Part shown: piece after piece, positions 1-9,804 of the stretch
Layout of the letters: the number at the start of each line of letters is the position of its first letter
Numbering within the stretch: position 1 is the first letter of the stretch
From: Gammaproteobacteria bacterium
GTDB lineage: Bacteria > Pseudomonadota > Gammaproteobacteria > Acidithiobacillales > Acidithiobacillaceae
Length of the DNA: 64,000 nucleotides
Direction of reading: 5' to 3'
NCBI GenBank assembly: GCA_023381645.1
Contig: JAMCRJ010000055.1
Coordinates: 62,001-126,000 of the forward strand
Program-made: the position numbers and the translations under genes
The notes under the pieces: model-generated
Database searches by the model: none
Told to the model about the DNA's origin: nothing
Seen by the model: the letters and a program-made list of their open reading frames with translations, nothing else

Positions 1-1
1 T

Positions 2-757
2 GGTGTCGAGTACCAGCGCGGCGAGCTTTTTGGCTACGAGGTGCGGGAGTATCTGTTGGAGAAGTGGAACCGCAAGTGTGCCTACTGCGATGCCGAGCAT
101 GTGCCGCTCGAAATCGAGCATATTCATCCCCGCTCCAAAGGCGGCAGCGACCGGGTGAGCAATCTCGCCATCGCCTGTCACGACTGTAACCAGCGCAAAG
201 GAAACCTGCCGGTAGATGTGTTCTTGGCGAAAGCACCGGAACGCCTACGACGGATTCTGGCCCAGGCAAAGGCGTCATTGAAAGACGCTGCCGCCGTCAA
301 CAGCACGCGCTGGGCGTTGTTCGAGCGATTGAAAGCTACTGGCCTCAATGTCGAAGTCGGCACCGGAGGTAGGACGAAGTACAACCGAACCCTACAGCAG
401 TATCCGAAGGCACACTGGATTGACGCCGTCTGTGTTGGAGAATCGGGCGAGAACGTGCGTCTCGATTTAGAGCACAGGCCACTGGCGATGCAGGCGGCTG
501 GGCATGGTGAGCGGCAACGGGCACGGTTGAATCGCTTTGGATTTCCGCGTGGGCACAAACCGCAAGCGCGGTCCTTTCGAGGATTTCGGACGGGTGACGT
601 GGTGCGTTGTGCCAAGCCCAAAGGGAAGCCTTTCACGGGACGGGTAGCTATCCGCTTCCGTCCGTCGTTCGTGGTTTCGGGTGCAAACCAAAAAGTGGAA
701 TCGCACCCGAAGTATCTTTGTATCCTGCAAAAAGGAGACGGCTATGTTTATGCGTAA
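2..757 (+). CDS. iscB: IscB RNA-guided nuclease, C-terminal part (5' end outside window)
   Basis: The window opens inside this gene: the frame is open from base 2 and reads [14 protein letters not shown], matching the middle of the complete IscB at 61663-63027 almost residue for residue. What remains is the HNH domain (CAYC, then [11 protein letters not shown], then CHDCNQRK), the RuvC-III helix with its Asp in WIDAVCVG, and the C-terminal region. IscB is the RNA-guided nuclease ancestral to Cas9 (OMEGA systems of the IS200/IS605 group). RuvC-I, the bridge helix, RuvC-II and the omega RNA lie upstream of the window, so intactness cannot be judged. The gene ends at TAA just before a long hairpin at 765-814. 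The family call is firm. Confidence 0.9.
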   Translation, partial: GVEYQRGELFGYEVREYLLEKWNRKCAYCDAEHVPLEIEHIHPRSKGGSDRVSNLAIACHDCNQRKGNLPVDVFLAKAPERLRRILAQAKASLKDAAAVNSTRWALFERLKATGLNVEVGTGGRTKYNRTLQQYPKAHWIDAVCVGESGENVRLDLEHRPLAMQAAGHGERQRARLNRFGFPRGHKPQARSFRGFRTGDVVRCAKPKGKPFTGRVAIRFRPSFVVSGANQKVESHPKYLCILQKGDGYVYA

Positions 758-764
758 AGGAGGC

Positions 765-814
765 GGCGCTTCCGCTCCAGCCGAGCCACAGGCTCCGGCT
801 GGAGCGGAAGCGCC
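765..814. repeat. long hairpin at the right end of the first IscB element
   Basis: A 23-base arm (765-787) pairs with 791-814 around a 3-base loop with a single bulged base. It starts 8 bases after the iscB stop codon, where IS200/IS605-type elements carry their right-end hairpin; it could equally terminate transcription. There is no clear U-run after it. Bases 815-1103, up to the next gene, hold no reading frame or RNA that I can support. Confidence 0.6.
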
Positions 815-1103
815 GGAAGTGTGATGGTGTGCAATCTGGTTGCTCTTTTTGGGGACCAGCACCCAGCGATGGATGCACGGCAGAAGTTTGTTTACCACCT
901 GGAGTCTAGGTCGGATCTCTTGGACGTGGCCTGGCATCGCCATCAAGACCCTGCCTATGCACCCGTTTATAAGGGCGGAATCGTGGTTAAACTGCCAACG
1001 CGGAGGCGTCGATGAGCATCTTCTCCGACCTTGCGCCCAAGTCCGTTCACGGCTGGCGCTTGTGGTACCATTTGCAAAAGTTTTGATCGATAAGGAATCT
1101 TCC

Positions 1104-4100
1104 ATGACCGCCACCACCATCCACGACATTCTTGCGCAGTTCCGCCAGTACGCCACCGACGAGCGCGGCAAGGGGGATTCCTTCGAGCGGCTGATGGCGG
1201 CCTACCTGAGACTTGATCCCCTGTTCGCGGATCGCTTCTCCGGGGTTTGGCTCTGGAAAGACTGGCCGCAACGTGAGGAGCAAGGTTTCAGCGCCAAGGA
1301 TCTGGGCATTGACCTGGTGGCCGAGGAGCGCGATGGGAGTGGCTTCTGCGCCATCCAGTGCAAGTTCTACGCGGAAGACCAATACCTGCCCATGGCCGAT
1401 CTGGGCACCTTCTTCACCCTCTCCGGCAAGGGCGGCTTCACCAGCCGCCTCATCATTTCCACGACAGACAAGTGGAGCCAAAACGCCGAGGACGCCCTCC
1501 AGGATCAGCAGATCCCCGTTTCCCGCCTGCGGGTGCAGGATCTCGACGACAGCCCCATCGACTGGTCCGCCTTCAACGTGGACCGACCCGAAGATCTGCG
1601 CCGCAAGACCGCCAAGCAGATCCGCCCCCATCAGCAGGAAGCCCATGATGCCGTACTGGGTGGCTTTCAGGTCCATGACCGGGGCAAGCTCATCATGGCC
1701 TGCGGGACGGGCAAAACGTACACCTCTCTGGCAATCATGGAAGCCATGGTGCAAGCGGGCGGTCATGTCCTGTTCCTGGTGCCGTCGCTGGCCCTCCTAT
1801 CCCAGACGCTTCGAGAATGGACCGCCGAAGCGCATACGCCGCTGCGTTGCTACGCCGTGTGCTCCGATACCAAAGTGGGCAAGGACGAAGAGGATATCCG
1901 CGTCCATGACCTCGCCTATCCCGCCACGACCGACACCAAGAAACTCGCCGCGCATCTGAAACGCACGGCGGATGACGGCCGCATTACCGTGATCTTCTCC
2001 ACCTATCAGTCCATCGACGTGGTGCAGGCCGCCCAGCAAGCCGGGTGTCCGGACTTCGATCTCGTGATCTGCGACGAGGCCCACCGCACGGCGGGCGTGA
2101 CCGCCGTTGGGGAGGAAGACTCCAATTTCGTGCGCGTGCATGATGGCGAATACATCCGCGCCAAAAAGCGCCTTTACATGACGGCCACCCCCAAGATCTA
2201 CAAGGAGGACGCGAGCCAAAAGGCGGAGGAAAAGGGCCACCTGGTCTATTCCATGAGCAACGAGGCCCACTATGGTCCGGTGTTCCATCGCCTAAGCTTC
2301 GCGGAGGCCGTGGGCCGGGATCTTCTCTCCGACTACAAGGTGTTGATCCTCGCCGTGGATGAAGAAACCATCCTCAAGGATCTGGAGGACCGCATTGCCG
2401 ATTCCAGCGATGAACTGAAACTGGACGATGCCGTGAAGATCGTCGGCTGCTGGAACGGCCTGGCCAAGCGCGCCGCCACCAGCAATGCCGTGGACTTCAG
2501 CGGGGACCCCCTGCCGATGAAAACCGCCGTGGCCTTCGCCGGCAACATCAAGGCGTCCAAGCTCATCGCCAAAGAGTTCGAGGCCATCGTGCAGCAACTC
2601 CAGATGGCCGATGACGGGCTGCCCCTGCTGGAAGCGCATCATGTGGACGGGACGATGGATGTGCTCAAGCGCAATCATGAGTTGGATTGGTTGCGAGAGA
2701 ACATCGGCAATTCGGAGAATGTCTGCCGCATCCTCAGCAACGCCCGCTGCCTCTCCGAGGGCGTGGACGTGCCGGCCCTGGACGCGGTGATCTTCCTCAA
2801 CCCCCGTGATTCCGTGGTGGATGTGGTGCAGTCCGTGGGCCGAGTCATGCGCAAGGCCCCAGGCAAGAAATACGGCTATGTGATCCTGCCCATCGGGATT
2901 CCGTCCGACAAGGAACCGGAAAAAGCCCTCGACGACAACAAGAAATACCGCGTCGTCTGGCAGGTGCTCAATGCCCTGCGCGCCCACGACGACCGCCTGG
3001 ACAAAGAGTTTGCCACCATCGACCTGAACCGGAAGAAGGATGGCAAGATCAACGTCATTGGCGTCGGTGGCGGATCTCTGCCCCAGGACGACAAGAGCAA
3101 AAAGCCGGAGCAGATCGGCTTCGTACTCAACTTTCCCGAGCTGGACCGCTGGAAGGACGCCATCTTTGCCAAGGTGGTGCAGAAGTGTGGTGACCGCCGC
3201 TACTGGGAGGACTGGGCCCGGGACGTGGCGCAGATCGCCGAGCGGCACAAAATGCGCATCGAGGCATTGCTGAAACACCCAACCCCAGAACACCAGGCGG
3301 CTTTCGACGCATTCCTGAATGGATTGCGGGAGAACATCAACCCCGGCATCAGCCGTGACGAAGCCGTGGAAATGCTGGCACAGCATGTGGTTACTCGGCC
3401 GGTTTTCGACGCGCTGTTTTCTGGCTACGCCTTCACCAGCCACAACCCTGTTTCGCGGGCCATGCAGGGAATGCTCGACGTGCTGGAGGGGCAGGCGCTG
3501 GAGAAGGAATCGGAGTCCCTTCAGTCCTTCTATGCCAGCGTGCGCGACCGGGTATCCGGGCTGGACAACCCGGAAGCCCGCCAAAAGGTCATTGTCGAAC
3601 TGTACGACAAGTTTTTTCGTACTGCCTTCCCGCGCATGGCGGAACGTCTGGGCCTCGTCTATACCCCGGTTGAGATCGTGGATTTCATCGTCAAGAGCGC
3701 CGATGTCGCACTCCGTCAGGAGTTTGGTGTGGGGCTTGCCGATGAGCATGTCCATATCCTGGACCCTTTCACCGGCACCGGCACCTTCCTGGTGCGCCTG
3801 ATCCAGAACGGCCTGATTCCACCCGACCGGCTGCCCTTCAAGTATGCCCACGAGATGCACGCCAATGAACTCGTGCTGTTGGCCTACTACATCGCCGCCG
3901 TCAACATCGAGGCTGCCTATCATGACCTGTCCGGCCAGGATTATACGCCATTTCCAGGAATCGTGCTGACCGACACCTTCCTGATGGGAGAGCAGAAGGG
4001 GCAAGCGAAGACGGAGATGTTTTCCCAGGAAAACAGCGAGCGGGCCGAACGGCAGAACCGGGCCGACATTCGCTGCATTTTGGGAAACCCCCCATATAGC

Positions 4101-5870
4101 GTTGGGCAGGGCGATGCCAACGACAACAACCAGAACCAGAAGTACGAAGCGTTGGACGCGAGTATTCGGGACACCTATGTCGCCCACTCCACAGCCACGC
4201 TCAAAAACAGCCTCTACGATAGCTACATTCGCGCCTTTCGCTGGGCCTCAAACCGCATCAAGGATCAGGGCGTGATCTGCTTTGTGAGTAATGGCGGCTG
4301 GATTGAAGGAAACACGATGGACGGCTTCCGCAAATCCCTAGCCGAGGAGTTCACGAGCGTTTATGTGTTCAATCTACGGGGGAATTTTCGGAAATTCGAT
4401 AAACGTGAAGGGGGCAATATCTTCGGACAAGGTAGTGGAGCAACTATTGCCATCTCCCTGCTGGTGAAGAACCCCGCCAAAGCTGGGCAGTGCGCGATCC
4501 ACTACCGCGATATTGGGGATTACCTCAGCCGAGAGGATAAGCTGTCTATCATCAGCGAGATGGGAAGCGTTGAGAACGTGCCATGGGAACGGATTAGCCC
4601 CAATCAGAATCAGGACTGGATAAATCAGCGAAGTGAGGATTTTGGCAGCTTTATGGCCATGGTGGATAAGCTTGGTGAGCAAAAGCAGACGCTATTTTCC
4701 ATCTATTCCAACGGCGTAAAAACCAACCGGGATGCATGGGTATATAACCTTAGCGGTATTAAACTTGCGGAGCATGTCGAAAGAACACTAAGCTACTATA
4801 ATTATCAAGCAAAATTGCGCGTTGATTCGCTTGATGATGGTAACAAGATTAGCTGGACAAGGCAACTTAGAAAGCAATGCCTATCTGGATTAACACATAG
4901 CTTTAACAAATTGGCAATAAGGATATCTGTTTACCGCCCATTTTCAAAACAATGGATCTATTTTGACAGGTCTTTAATAGAAGTTGTAGGAAAATGGGAG
5001 TTATTTATGCCAACGGCTCACCACCAAAACCTTGCTATTTCGATACCTGGACCTGGCGAGAGCAATCCTTTTTCATGTTTAGTTACGGATTGCATTCCCA
5101 ATCTACACGTTATCCATGGTGGCCAGTGCTTTCCCCTATACCACTACGAAAAAGCCCATGCCCCATCCGGTCAGAACGCGGGTCTCTTTGATGAACCCGC
5201 CGATCCTAACGCGGATGCAGACGGCTACACGCGCAAGGACGCCATCACCGATACGGCCTTGACCGACTACCGCGCCCATTACCAAGACATCGCCATCGGC
5301 AAGGAAGATATTTTCTACTATGTCTACGGTATCCTACACTCCCCAGAGTATCGGGAACGCTACGCCAATGACCTTAAGAAAATGCTGCCCCGGATTCCCT
5401 TTGCGCCGGACTTCTGGGCTTTCAGCAAAGCCGGGCGAGAACTGGCTTATTGGCACCTGAATTATGAAAGCGTAGAGCCCTATGCAGGGCTGGAGATCAT
5501 CATCAAAGATTCCGCAAGGAACCTGCCGCCGTATTCCCTCTACCGTGTTGAAAAGATGGCCTTTGCTAGCCTGGGCGGTCGAGAGAAGGACAAAAGCACC
5601 ATCCAGTACAACGGCTATATCACCATCAAGGGCATCCCGCTGGAAGCCTACGACTATGTGGTGAATGGCAAGCCGGCCATTGCCTGGATCATGGAACGGT
5701 ATCAGGTGACAACCGATAAGGATAGCGGCATCAAAAACGATCCAAACGACTGGTGCCGGGAGCATGATGACCCTGCATACATCTTCAATTTGGTGCAGCG
5801 GGTGGTGCGGGTGAGCGTAGAGACGCAGAAAATTGTGGAACGTCTTGGTTCTATTGGGGGTGATGAGTGA
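1104..5870 (+). CDS. Type ISP restriction-modification enzyme (single polypeptide)
   Basis: 1588 residues, the usual size of LlaGI/LlaBIII-type enzymes, which carry nuclease, translocase, methyltransferase and target recognition in one chain. Visible in order: an Mrr-like PD-(D/E)xK nuclease (D70, QCK 85-87); an SF2 helicase with CGTGKT near 200, DEAH near 324, TAT after it and QSVGRVMR near 576; an N6-adenine methyltransferase with DPFTGTGTF near 887 and NPPY near 995; and a variable C-terminal region that should be the target-recognition domain. The ATG at 1104 is chosen because AAGGA lies 7 bases upstream and the protein then starts like other ISP enzymes; the frame is open further upstream to 840. 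Its stop overlaps the next start (GTGA). It should cut unmethylated invading DNA after translocation. Base composition becomes more A+T-rich around 4.7-5.1 kb, the specificity region. Confidence 0.95.
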   Translation: MTATTIHDILAQFRQYATDERGKGDSFERLMAAYLRLDPLFADRFSGVWLWKDWPQREEQGFSAKDLGIDLVAEERDGSGFCAIQCKFYAEDQYLPMADLGTFFTLSGKGGFTSRLIISTTDKWSQNAEDALQDQQIPVSRLRVQDLDDSPIDWSAFNVDRPEDLRRKTAKQIRPHQQEAHDAVLGGFQVHDRGKLIMACGTGKTYTSLAIMEAMVQAGGHVLFLVPSLALLSQTLREWTAEAHTPLRCYAVCSDTKVGKDEEDIRVHDLAYPATTDTKKLAAHLKRTADDGRITVIFSTYQSIDVVQAAQQAGCPDFDLVICDEAHRTAGVTAVGEEDSNFVRVHDGEYIRAKKRLYMTATPKIYKEDASQKAEEKGHLVYSMSNEAHYGPVFHRLSFAEAVGRDLLSDYKVLILAVDEETILKDLEDRIADSSDELKLDDAVKIVGCWNGLAKRAATSNAVDFSGDPLPMKTAVAFAGNIKASKLIAKEFEAIVQQLQMADDGLPLLEAHHVDGTMDVLKRNHELDWLRENIGNSENVCRILSNARCLSEGVDVPALDAVIFLNPRDSVVDVVQSVGRVMRKAPGKKYGYVILPIGIPSDKEPEKALDDNKKYRVVWQVLNALRAHDDRLDKEFATIDLNRKKDGKINVIGVGGGSLPQDDKSKKPEQIGFVLNFPELDRWKDAIFAKVVQKCGDRRYWEDWARDVAQIAERHKMRIEALLKHPTPEHQAAFDAFLNGLRENINPGISRDEAVEMLAQHVVTRPVFDALFSGYAFTSHNPVSRAMQGMLDVLEGQALEKESESLQSFYASVRDRVSGLDNPEARQKVIVELYDKFFRTAFPRMAERLGLVYTPVEIVDFIVKSADVALRQEFGVGLADEHVHILDPFTGTGTFLVRLIQNGLIPPDRLPFKYAHEMHANELVLLAYYIAAVNIEAAYHDLSGQDYTPFPGIVLTDTFLMGEQKGQAKTEMFSQENSERAERQNRADIRCILGNPPYSVGQGDANDNNQNQKYEALDASIRDTYVAHSTATLKNSLYDSYIRAFRWASNRIKDQGVICFVSNGGWIEGNTMDGFRKSLAEEFTSVYVFNLRGNFRKFDKREGGNIFGQGSGATIAISLLVKNPAKAGQCAIHYRDIGDYLSREDKLSIISEMGSVENVPWERISPNQNQDWINQRSEDFGSFMAMVDKLGEQKQTLFSIYSNGVKTNRDAWVYNLSGIKLAEHVERTLSYYNYQAKLRVDSLDDGNKISWTRQLRKQCLSGLTHSFNKLAIRISVYRPFSKQWIYFDRSLIEVVGKWELFMPTAHHQNLAISIPGPGESNPFSCLVTDCIPNLHVIHGGQCFPLYHYEKAHAPSGQNAGLFDEPADPNADADGYTRKDAITDTALTDYRAHYQDIAIGKEDIFYYVYGILHSPEYRERYANDLKKMLPRIPFAPDFWAFSKAGRELAYWHLNYESVEPYAGLEIIIKDSARNLPPYSLYRVEKMAFASLGGREKDKSTIQYNGYITIKGIPLEAYDYVVNGKPAIAWIMERYQVTTDKDSGIKNDPNDWCREHDDPAYIFNLVQRVVRVSVETQKIVERLGSIGGDE

Positions 5871-6982
5871 AGCTACTACACACGGCCGACTGGCAAATCG
5901 GCAGAACCTACGCCTTCTTTGAGCCGGATGACGCCGCCGCGCTTTCCGAAGCCCGCACCACCGCCGTCGAGCGCATCGCCGCCCTGGCCACGGAGGAGCG
6001 CGTGGACCTGGTGGTGGTGGCCGGCGACGTGTTCGATGCACAGACCGTGACCGATCGAACCATTCGCCGCCTCTTCCTCGCCATGCAGGGCTTTGCCGGG
6101 CCATGGTGTTTGCTCCCCGGCAACCATGACGCGGCGTTGGCGGAAAGCGTGTGGACCCGTGCGCATCGCCTGGGCCTGATCACTCCGAACATCCATTTGC
6201 TGCTGAGTCCGGCTCCGATCCTCTTGCCCGACCAGGGCGTGGCCATCCTGCCCGCTCCGTTAACCCAGCGGCAGACCAACGACGATCTCAGCGCCGCTTT
6301 GGACGCCATGGAGACACCACCAGGGCTCCTGCGTATTGGGGTGGCGCATGGGGCAGTTCAAGGCGTTCTGCCGGAAGGTATCGACTCCTCCAACCCCATT
6401 GCGCCAGACCGCGCGGAAACCGCCCGGTTGGATTATCTTGCGCTGGGTGACTGGCATGGCTGCAAGGAGATCAACGCCCGCACCTGGTATTCCGGCACGC
6501 CGGAACCGGAACGCTATGTGGACAATGATCCGGGGCAGGTTTTGTTGGTCGAAATCGCCGCTCCCGGCATGGCTCCACAGGTGACGCAGCACCCGGTTGG
6601 CCAGTACCAATGGGTACGGTGGGAGCGGGAATTTCAGGTCGTAGAGGACGTGGAGGCTTTGGATGAATGGCTTTCCACTTTGGATAGCCGCTTCGTGGTG
6701 CGTCTGGATCTGTCTGGAGTCTTGGATATTACCGCCCGCCAGCACTTGTTGGAGAACCTGGCCGCCGCATCTGCCCGGGTTCGAGCGTTGGAATATGACC
6801 TGGCAGAGATCCGCTTGCAGCCCACGGATGCCGACATTGCGAACATGCAGGCCGATGGATACTTGTCCGACGTCATTGGCGAGCTGCGGGATCGCTCGGT
6901 CGTGCCAGACCAGAAAGAGGCCGCCACGGAAGCCCTGGTCATCCTCGCCGATATTTTGCAGAACCAACAGGGGGCCGCGTGA
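5867..6982 (+). CDS. SbcD/Mre11-like metallophosphoesterase
   Basis: 371 residues starting at a GTG that overlaps the TGA of the Type ISP gene by four bases. It has the calcineurin-like phosphoesterase motifs of SbcD/Mre11: HTADWQIG near the N-terminus, VAGDVFD near 50, PGNHD near 85, AHG near 160 and ALGDWHG near 190. In SbcD the last motif is usually GHxH, so one metal-ligand position differs here. Members of the family are Mn-dependent nucleases that act with a Rad50/SbcC ATPase, and such an ATPase follows with a 1-base overlap. It could be the cellular repair pair carried on an element, but its tie to a restriction enzyme suggests defence. That function is inference; the family is clear. 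Confidence 0.88.
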   Translation: MKLLHTADWQIGRTYAFFEPDDAAALSEARTTAVERIAALATEERVDLVVVAGDVFDAQTVTDRTIRRLFLAMQGFAGPWCLLPGNHDAALAESVWTRAHRLGLITPNIHLLLSPAPILLPDQGVAILPAPLTQRQTNDDLSAALDAMETPPGLLRIGVAHGAVQGVLPEGIDSSNPIAPDRAETARLDYLALGDWHGCKEINARTWYSGTPEPERYVDNDPGQVLLVEIAAPGMAPQVTQHPVGQYQWVRWEREFQVVEDVEALDEWLSTLDSRFVVRLDLSGVLDITARQHLLENLAAASARVRALEYDLAEIRLQPTDADIANMQADGYLSDVIGELRDRSVVPDQKEAATEALVILADILQNQQGAA

Positions 6983-9606
6983 TGCAGATAGAACGATTGG
7001 AGATGGAGCAGGTTCGCCGTTTTCGTGAACCGCTGATTCTGGAGAATCTGGGACCAGGCCTAAACCTCTTTACCGGCCCAAATGAAGTTGGCAAAAGCAG
7101 CATCGTCCGGGCCATACGGGCAGCATTCCTGGAGCGGTACCGATCCTCCAAGGTGGAGGATCTGGGCACCTGGGGCGTACACAACGTCGCTCCAGCAGTA
7201 AAAATCCATTTTCGCTGGAACGGTCAAGCCTGCATTCTCGAAAAGCAGTTCCTGGGAAAAAAGACGTGCTCCCTCAAAATGGGCGATGAAACACTAACTG
7301 GCGAGGACGCCGAAGATCGTCTCGCGCAACTATTGGGCTTCACCCTGGCCGCCAAGGGCGGTATCCGCGATGAGCAACTGGGTGTACCCGGGGTGCTCTG
7401 GATTGAGCAAGGCCGTGGCCATGAACTGGAAGACGCAGTGCGGGCGTCCGTCGATCACCTGCGCTCTGCCCTGCCCCAGTCCATGGAAGCATTGGGCAGC
7501 CGGCACGGAGACGCGGTGGCCGGCACGGTGACCAGGCAGTTGAGCGAACTCCTGACGGCTGGTGGCAAACCACGCGGGGACTACAGCGCGCTTCTCAGTG
7601 CCATTGCCGTCTTGCAAAACGACATGGCGGAAACACGCGGGCGGATAGCGAGCTACCGCGAGCAGGTGGATGAGCTAGGCCTTTTGCGCGCCGCTCATCA
7701 CCAGGATATTCAAAATAAGCCATGGGCACAGCTCCGCGCACAGGCGGAAGCGGTGCAGCACCGCCTGAAAACCGCCCTGGAATGCGCGGCGCAACTGAAG
7801 ACCTTGGAAAACGAACTGGGGCGGCTTCGCAGCCAGGCCGAACTGTTGGCCAACCATCAGAAGCAGCACAAGATGGCCGAAGAGGAGGCCGCAAGAATTG
7901 CCCTGGAGCTGGAACGCTGCAAAACGACAGCAGAAGCCGTTGACGCCCGCATAGAGGGGTTGCGTGAAGCGGATCGTGTGGCGAAAGCGGCATGGGAAAT
8001 GGCCCGTGAGCAGGAGCAGCGCGCCCGGCAGATGCAGGAAATCCATGCGCAGCAACAGGAAGCCGTGGATCTTCGAGCAAGCCTGGGTGAGAAGCAGGCC
8101 CGGCTGGATCAGGCACAAGCCTGTGAGTCTCGTCTGGTCGCTGCAGATGCCTGGTTGAAGAGCCAGAACCTCAGCGCTGAGGGCATGACGGCATTGCGGG
8201 AGCTGGAACAGCAGATCCGCGAAAACCAGATCCGCCTCGAACGATCGGCCACCAAGATGCATTATCGACTGGATCCCGGTATCCAGATCCATATTGGATC
8301 GGCAGCCATCGACGGTGAAGGCGAGTGGTCTATCTCCAAGCCTGTACAGATTCACATCCCCAAGATCGGCACTCTGGAGCTTTCCCCGGGCGAAGAAGCG
8401 TTATCCGACCTGGATCAGCGCCAGGAGTCGTTGCAACATGAGTTGGCGATGAAGCTCGCGGAATCTCACGTCAAATCCATGCCCGAAGCGGAACGCTTGT
8501 GGGCCGCCATCCAGCGAGAACAGGCGCAGATCGAACAGGATCGTTTCATGGTGAAGTCTCTAGCCCCTGAAGGGACAGAGGCGCTGGTCAGGCTGATCAC
8601 GGCAGGTCGTGAACGGCTGGGCTACCTGGAACAGTTGCTTTCCAGCACTACCCTGCCGACCGAGATGGTTTCGCTCGATGAGGCGCGGGAAAACCGAGAG
8701 ATGGCGGAGCAACACTGGCGGCTGCAAACAGAATTGCTGCATGCGGCGGAAACGGAACAGGCCGGCTTGGTGACAGAGATACAGCTACTGCAGGCGAATC
8801 ATGCGAAGCAGCAAGCGTTGATTGGCGAGACCGCACCACTTTTCCCACAATGGGTGGAGAGCAGCAAGCTTCTTGATGCCCAACAGGGTGACAATCTCCT
8901 GCAGCAAAATCGCCTGCGCGAACAACTCTCCCGCGAAGATCCGGACATGCTGCAACAGGACGCGGACCGCTACACAAAAAGCGCGGAGATCGCGGAAACA
9001 CGGCACCGGGAACGTGCGGAGCGTATGGGCCGGCTGGAAGCGCAACTGGAGACCAGCGGCGCGCAAGGGCTGGAGGAGCGTCTGGCAGAGCAGGAAACCG
9101 ACCTGGCGGCCAAGGAACGACGGGCGCGGCACCTCAAAATCCGGGTCGATGGCCTCTTGCTTCTCTCTGGACTCATTGAAGGGCACCGGGATGCGCTCTT
9201 GCAGAAGCTCCAGGCGCCGTTACAGGCCCGGGTGGATCACTATCTGCGGCTTTGGTCTCCAGGCGCCCGCCTCCAATTGGGCACGGATCTGGAGCCTGTG
9301 GAGATCCACCGCGAGCGCGGGTTGTTGGGTGTGGAATCAGCCTCTTTCTCGGCGCTCAGCTTTGGTGCCAGGGAACAAGTTGCCCTGCTGATGCGGCTGG
9401 CCTATGCCGACGTGCTCAAAGAAGCCGGCCGCCCTACGCTCATCATCCTGGATGACGTGCTGGCACACAGCGATATCATGCGTCTGGACGCGATGAAACG
9501 CATCCTGAATGACGCCGCCAAACGGCACCAGATCCTGCTGCTGACCTGCCATGAAGAGGACTGGGCGGATATGGGTGTGCCAGCACGGGTGGTTGGGTAT
9601 AAATGA
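6982..9606 (+). CDS. SbcC/Rad50-like coiled-coil ATPase
   Basis: 874 residues from the ATG at 6982, 7 bases after a GGGGG Shine-Dalgarno; a GTG at 6979 is a possible alternative. The N-terminus has an ABC/SMC-type Walker A (GPNEVGKSS, near residue 34) after a typical RRFREPL beta-strand. The C-terminus has Walker B (LIILDDVLAHSD) followed by a D-loop. Between them lie several hundred residues rich in Glu, Gln, Leu and Arg, expected to form a long antiparallel coiled coil. I see no CxxC zinc hook at the centre, so it differs from canonical SbcC and resembles the shorter RecF/Rad50-like ATPases of defence loci. Its partner is the phosphoesterase just upstream. Confidence 0.88.
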   Translation: MQIERLEMEQVRRFREPLILENLGPGLNLFTGPNEVGKSSIVRAIRAAFLERYRSSKVEDLGTWGVHNVAPAVKIHFRWNGQACILEKQFLGKKTCSLKMGDETLTGEDAEDRLAQLLGFTLAAKGGIRDEQLGVPGVLWIEQGRGHELEDAVRASVDHLRSALPQSMEALGSRHGDAVAGTVTRQLSELLTAGGKPRGDYSALLSAIAVLQNDMAETRGRIASYREQVDELGLLRAAHHQDIQNKPWAQLRAQAEAVQHRLKTALECAAQLKTLENELGRLRSQAELLANHQKQHKMAEEEAARIALELERCKTTAEAVDARIEGLREADRVAKAAWEMAREQEQRARQMQEIHAQQQEAVDLRASLGEKQARLDQAQACESRLVAADAWLKSQNLSAEGMTALRELEQQIRENQIRLERSATKMHYRLDPGIQIHIGSAAIDGEGEWSISKPVQIHIPKIGTLELSPGEEALSDLDQRQESLQHELAMKLAESHVKSMPEAERLWAAIQREQAQIEQDRFMVKSLAPEGTEALVRLITAGRERLGYLEQLLSSTTLPTEMVSLDEARENREMAEQHWRLQTELLHAAETEQAGLVTEIQLLQANHAKQQALIGETAPLFPQWVESSKLLDAQQGDNLLQQNRLREQLSREDPDMLQQDADRYTKSAEIAETRHRERAERMGRLEAQLETSGAQGLEERLAEQETDLAAKERRARHLKIRVDGLLLLSGLIEGHRDALLQKLQAPLQARVDHYLRLWSPGARLQLGTDLEPVEIHRERGLLGVESASFSALSFGAREQVALLMRLAYADVLKEAGRPTLIILDDVLAHSDIMRLDAMKRILNDAAKRHQILLLTCHEEDWADMGVPARVVGYK

Positions 9607-9619
9607 AAAGTCGTATAAA

Positions 9620-9678
9620 GATGCAAGATGGAACTGGATAGCGACAACATGGCTTGATAAAAGATGCAACATGGAACG
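9620..9678. repeat. direct copies of GATGCAnSATGGAAC
   Basis: GATGCAAGATGGAACT at 9620-9635 and GATGCAACATGGAACG at 9663-9678 differ mainly at one internal base. Related copies occur at 11344-11389 beyond the outer-membrane gene, so the motif brackets the two-gene block between. It may be an operator or the scar of an insertion. Confidence 0.5.
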
Positions 9679-9804
9679 AACAACTTCATGAATGCGCGTA
9701 ACATTATCTCCAACTTTTTACAAAATACGCTTCACTTCCAGCAATTGTTTTGCTAACATTTTCTCTGGCAAAAATGCAACCGCAAAACGAAGAGGGTTTT
9801 CAAG

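Noticed and set aside
2292..4187. A 631-codon open frame on the minus strand.
   Set aside because: It is the antisense of the Type ISP gene, where codon bias keeps the reverse frame open; it has no ribosome site and no recognisable motif.
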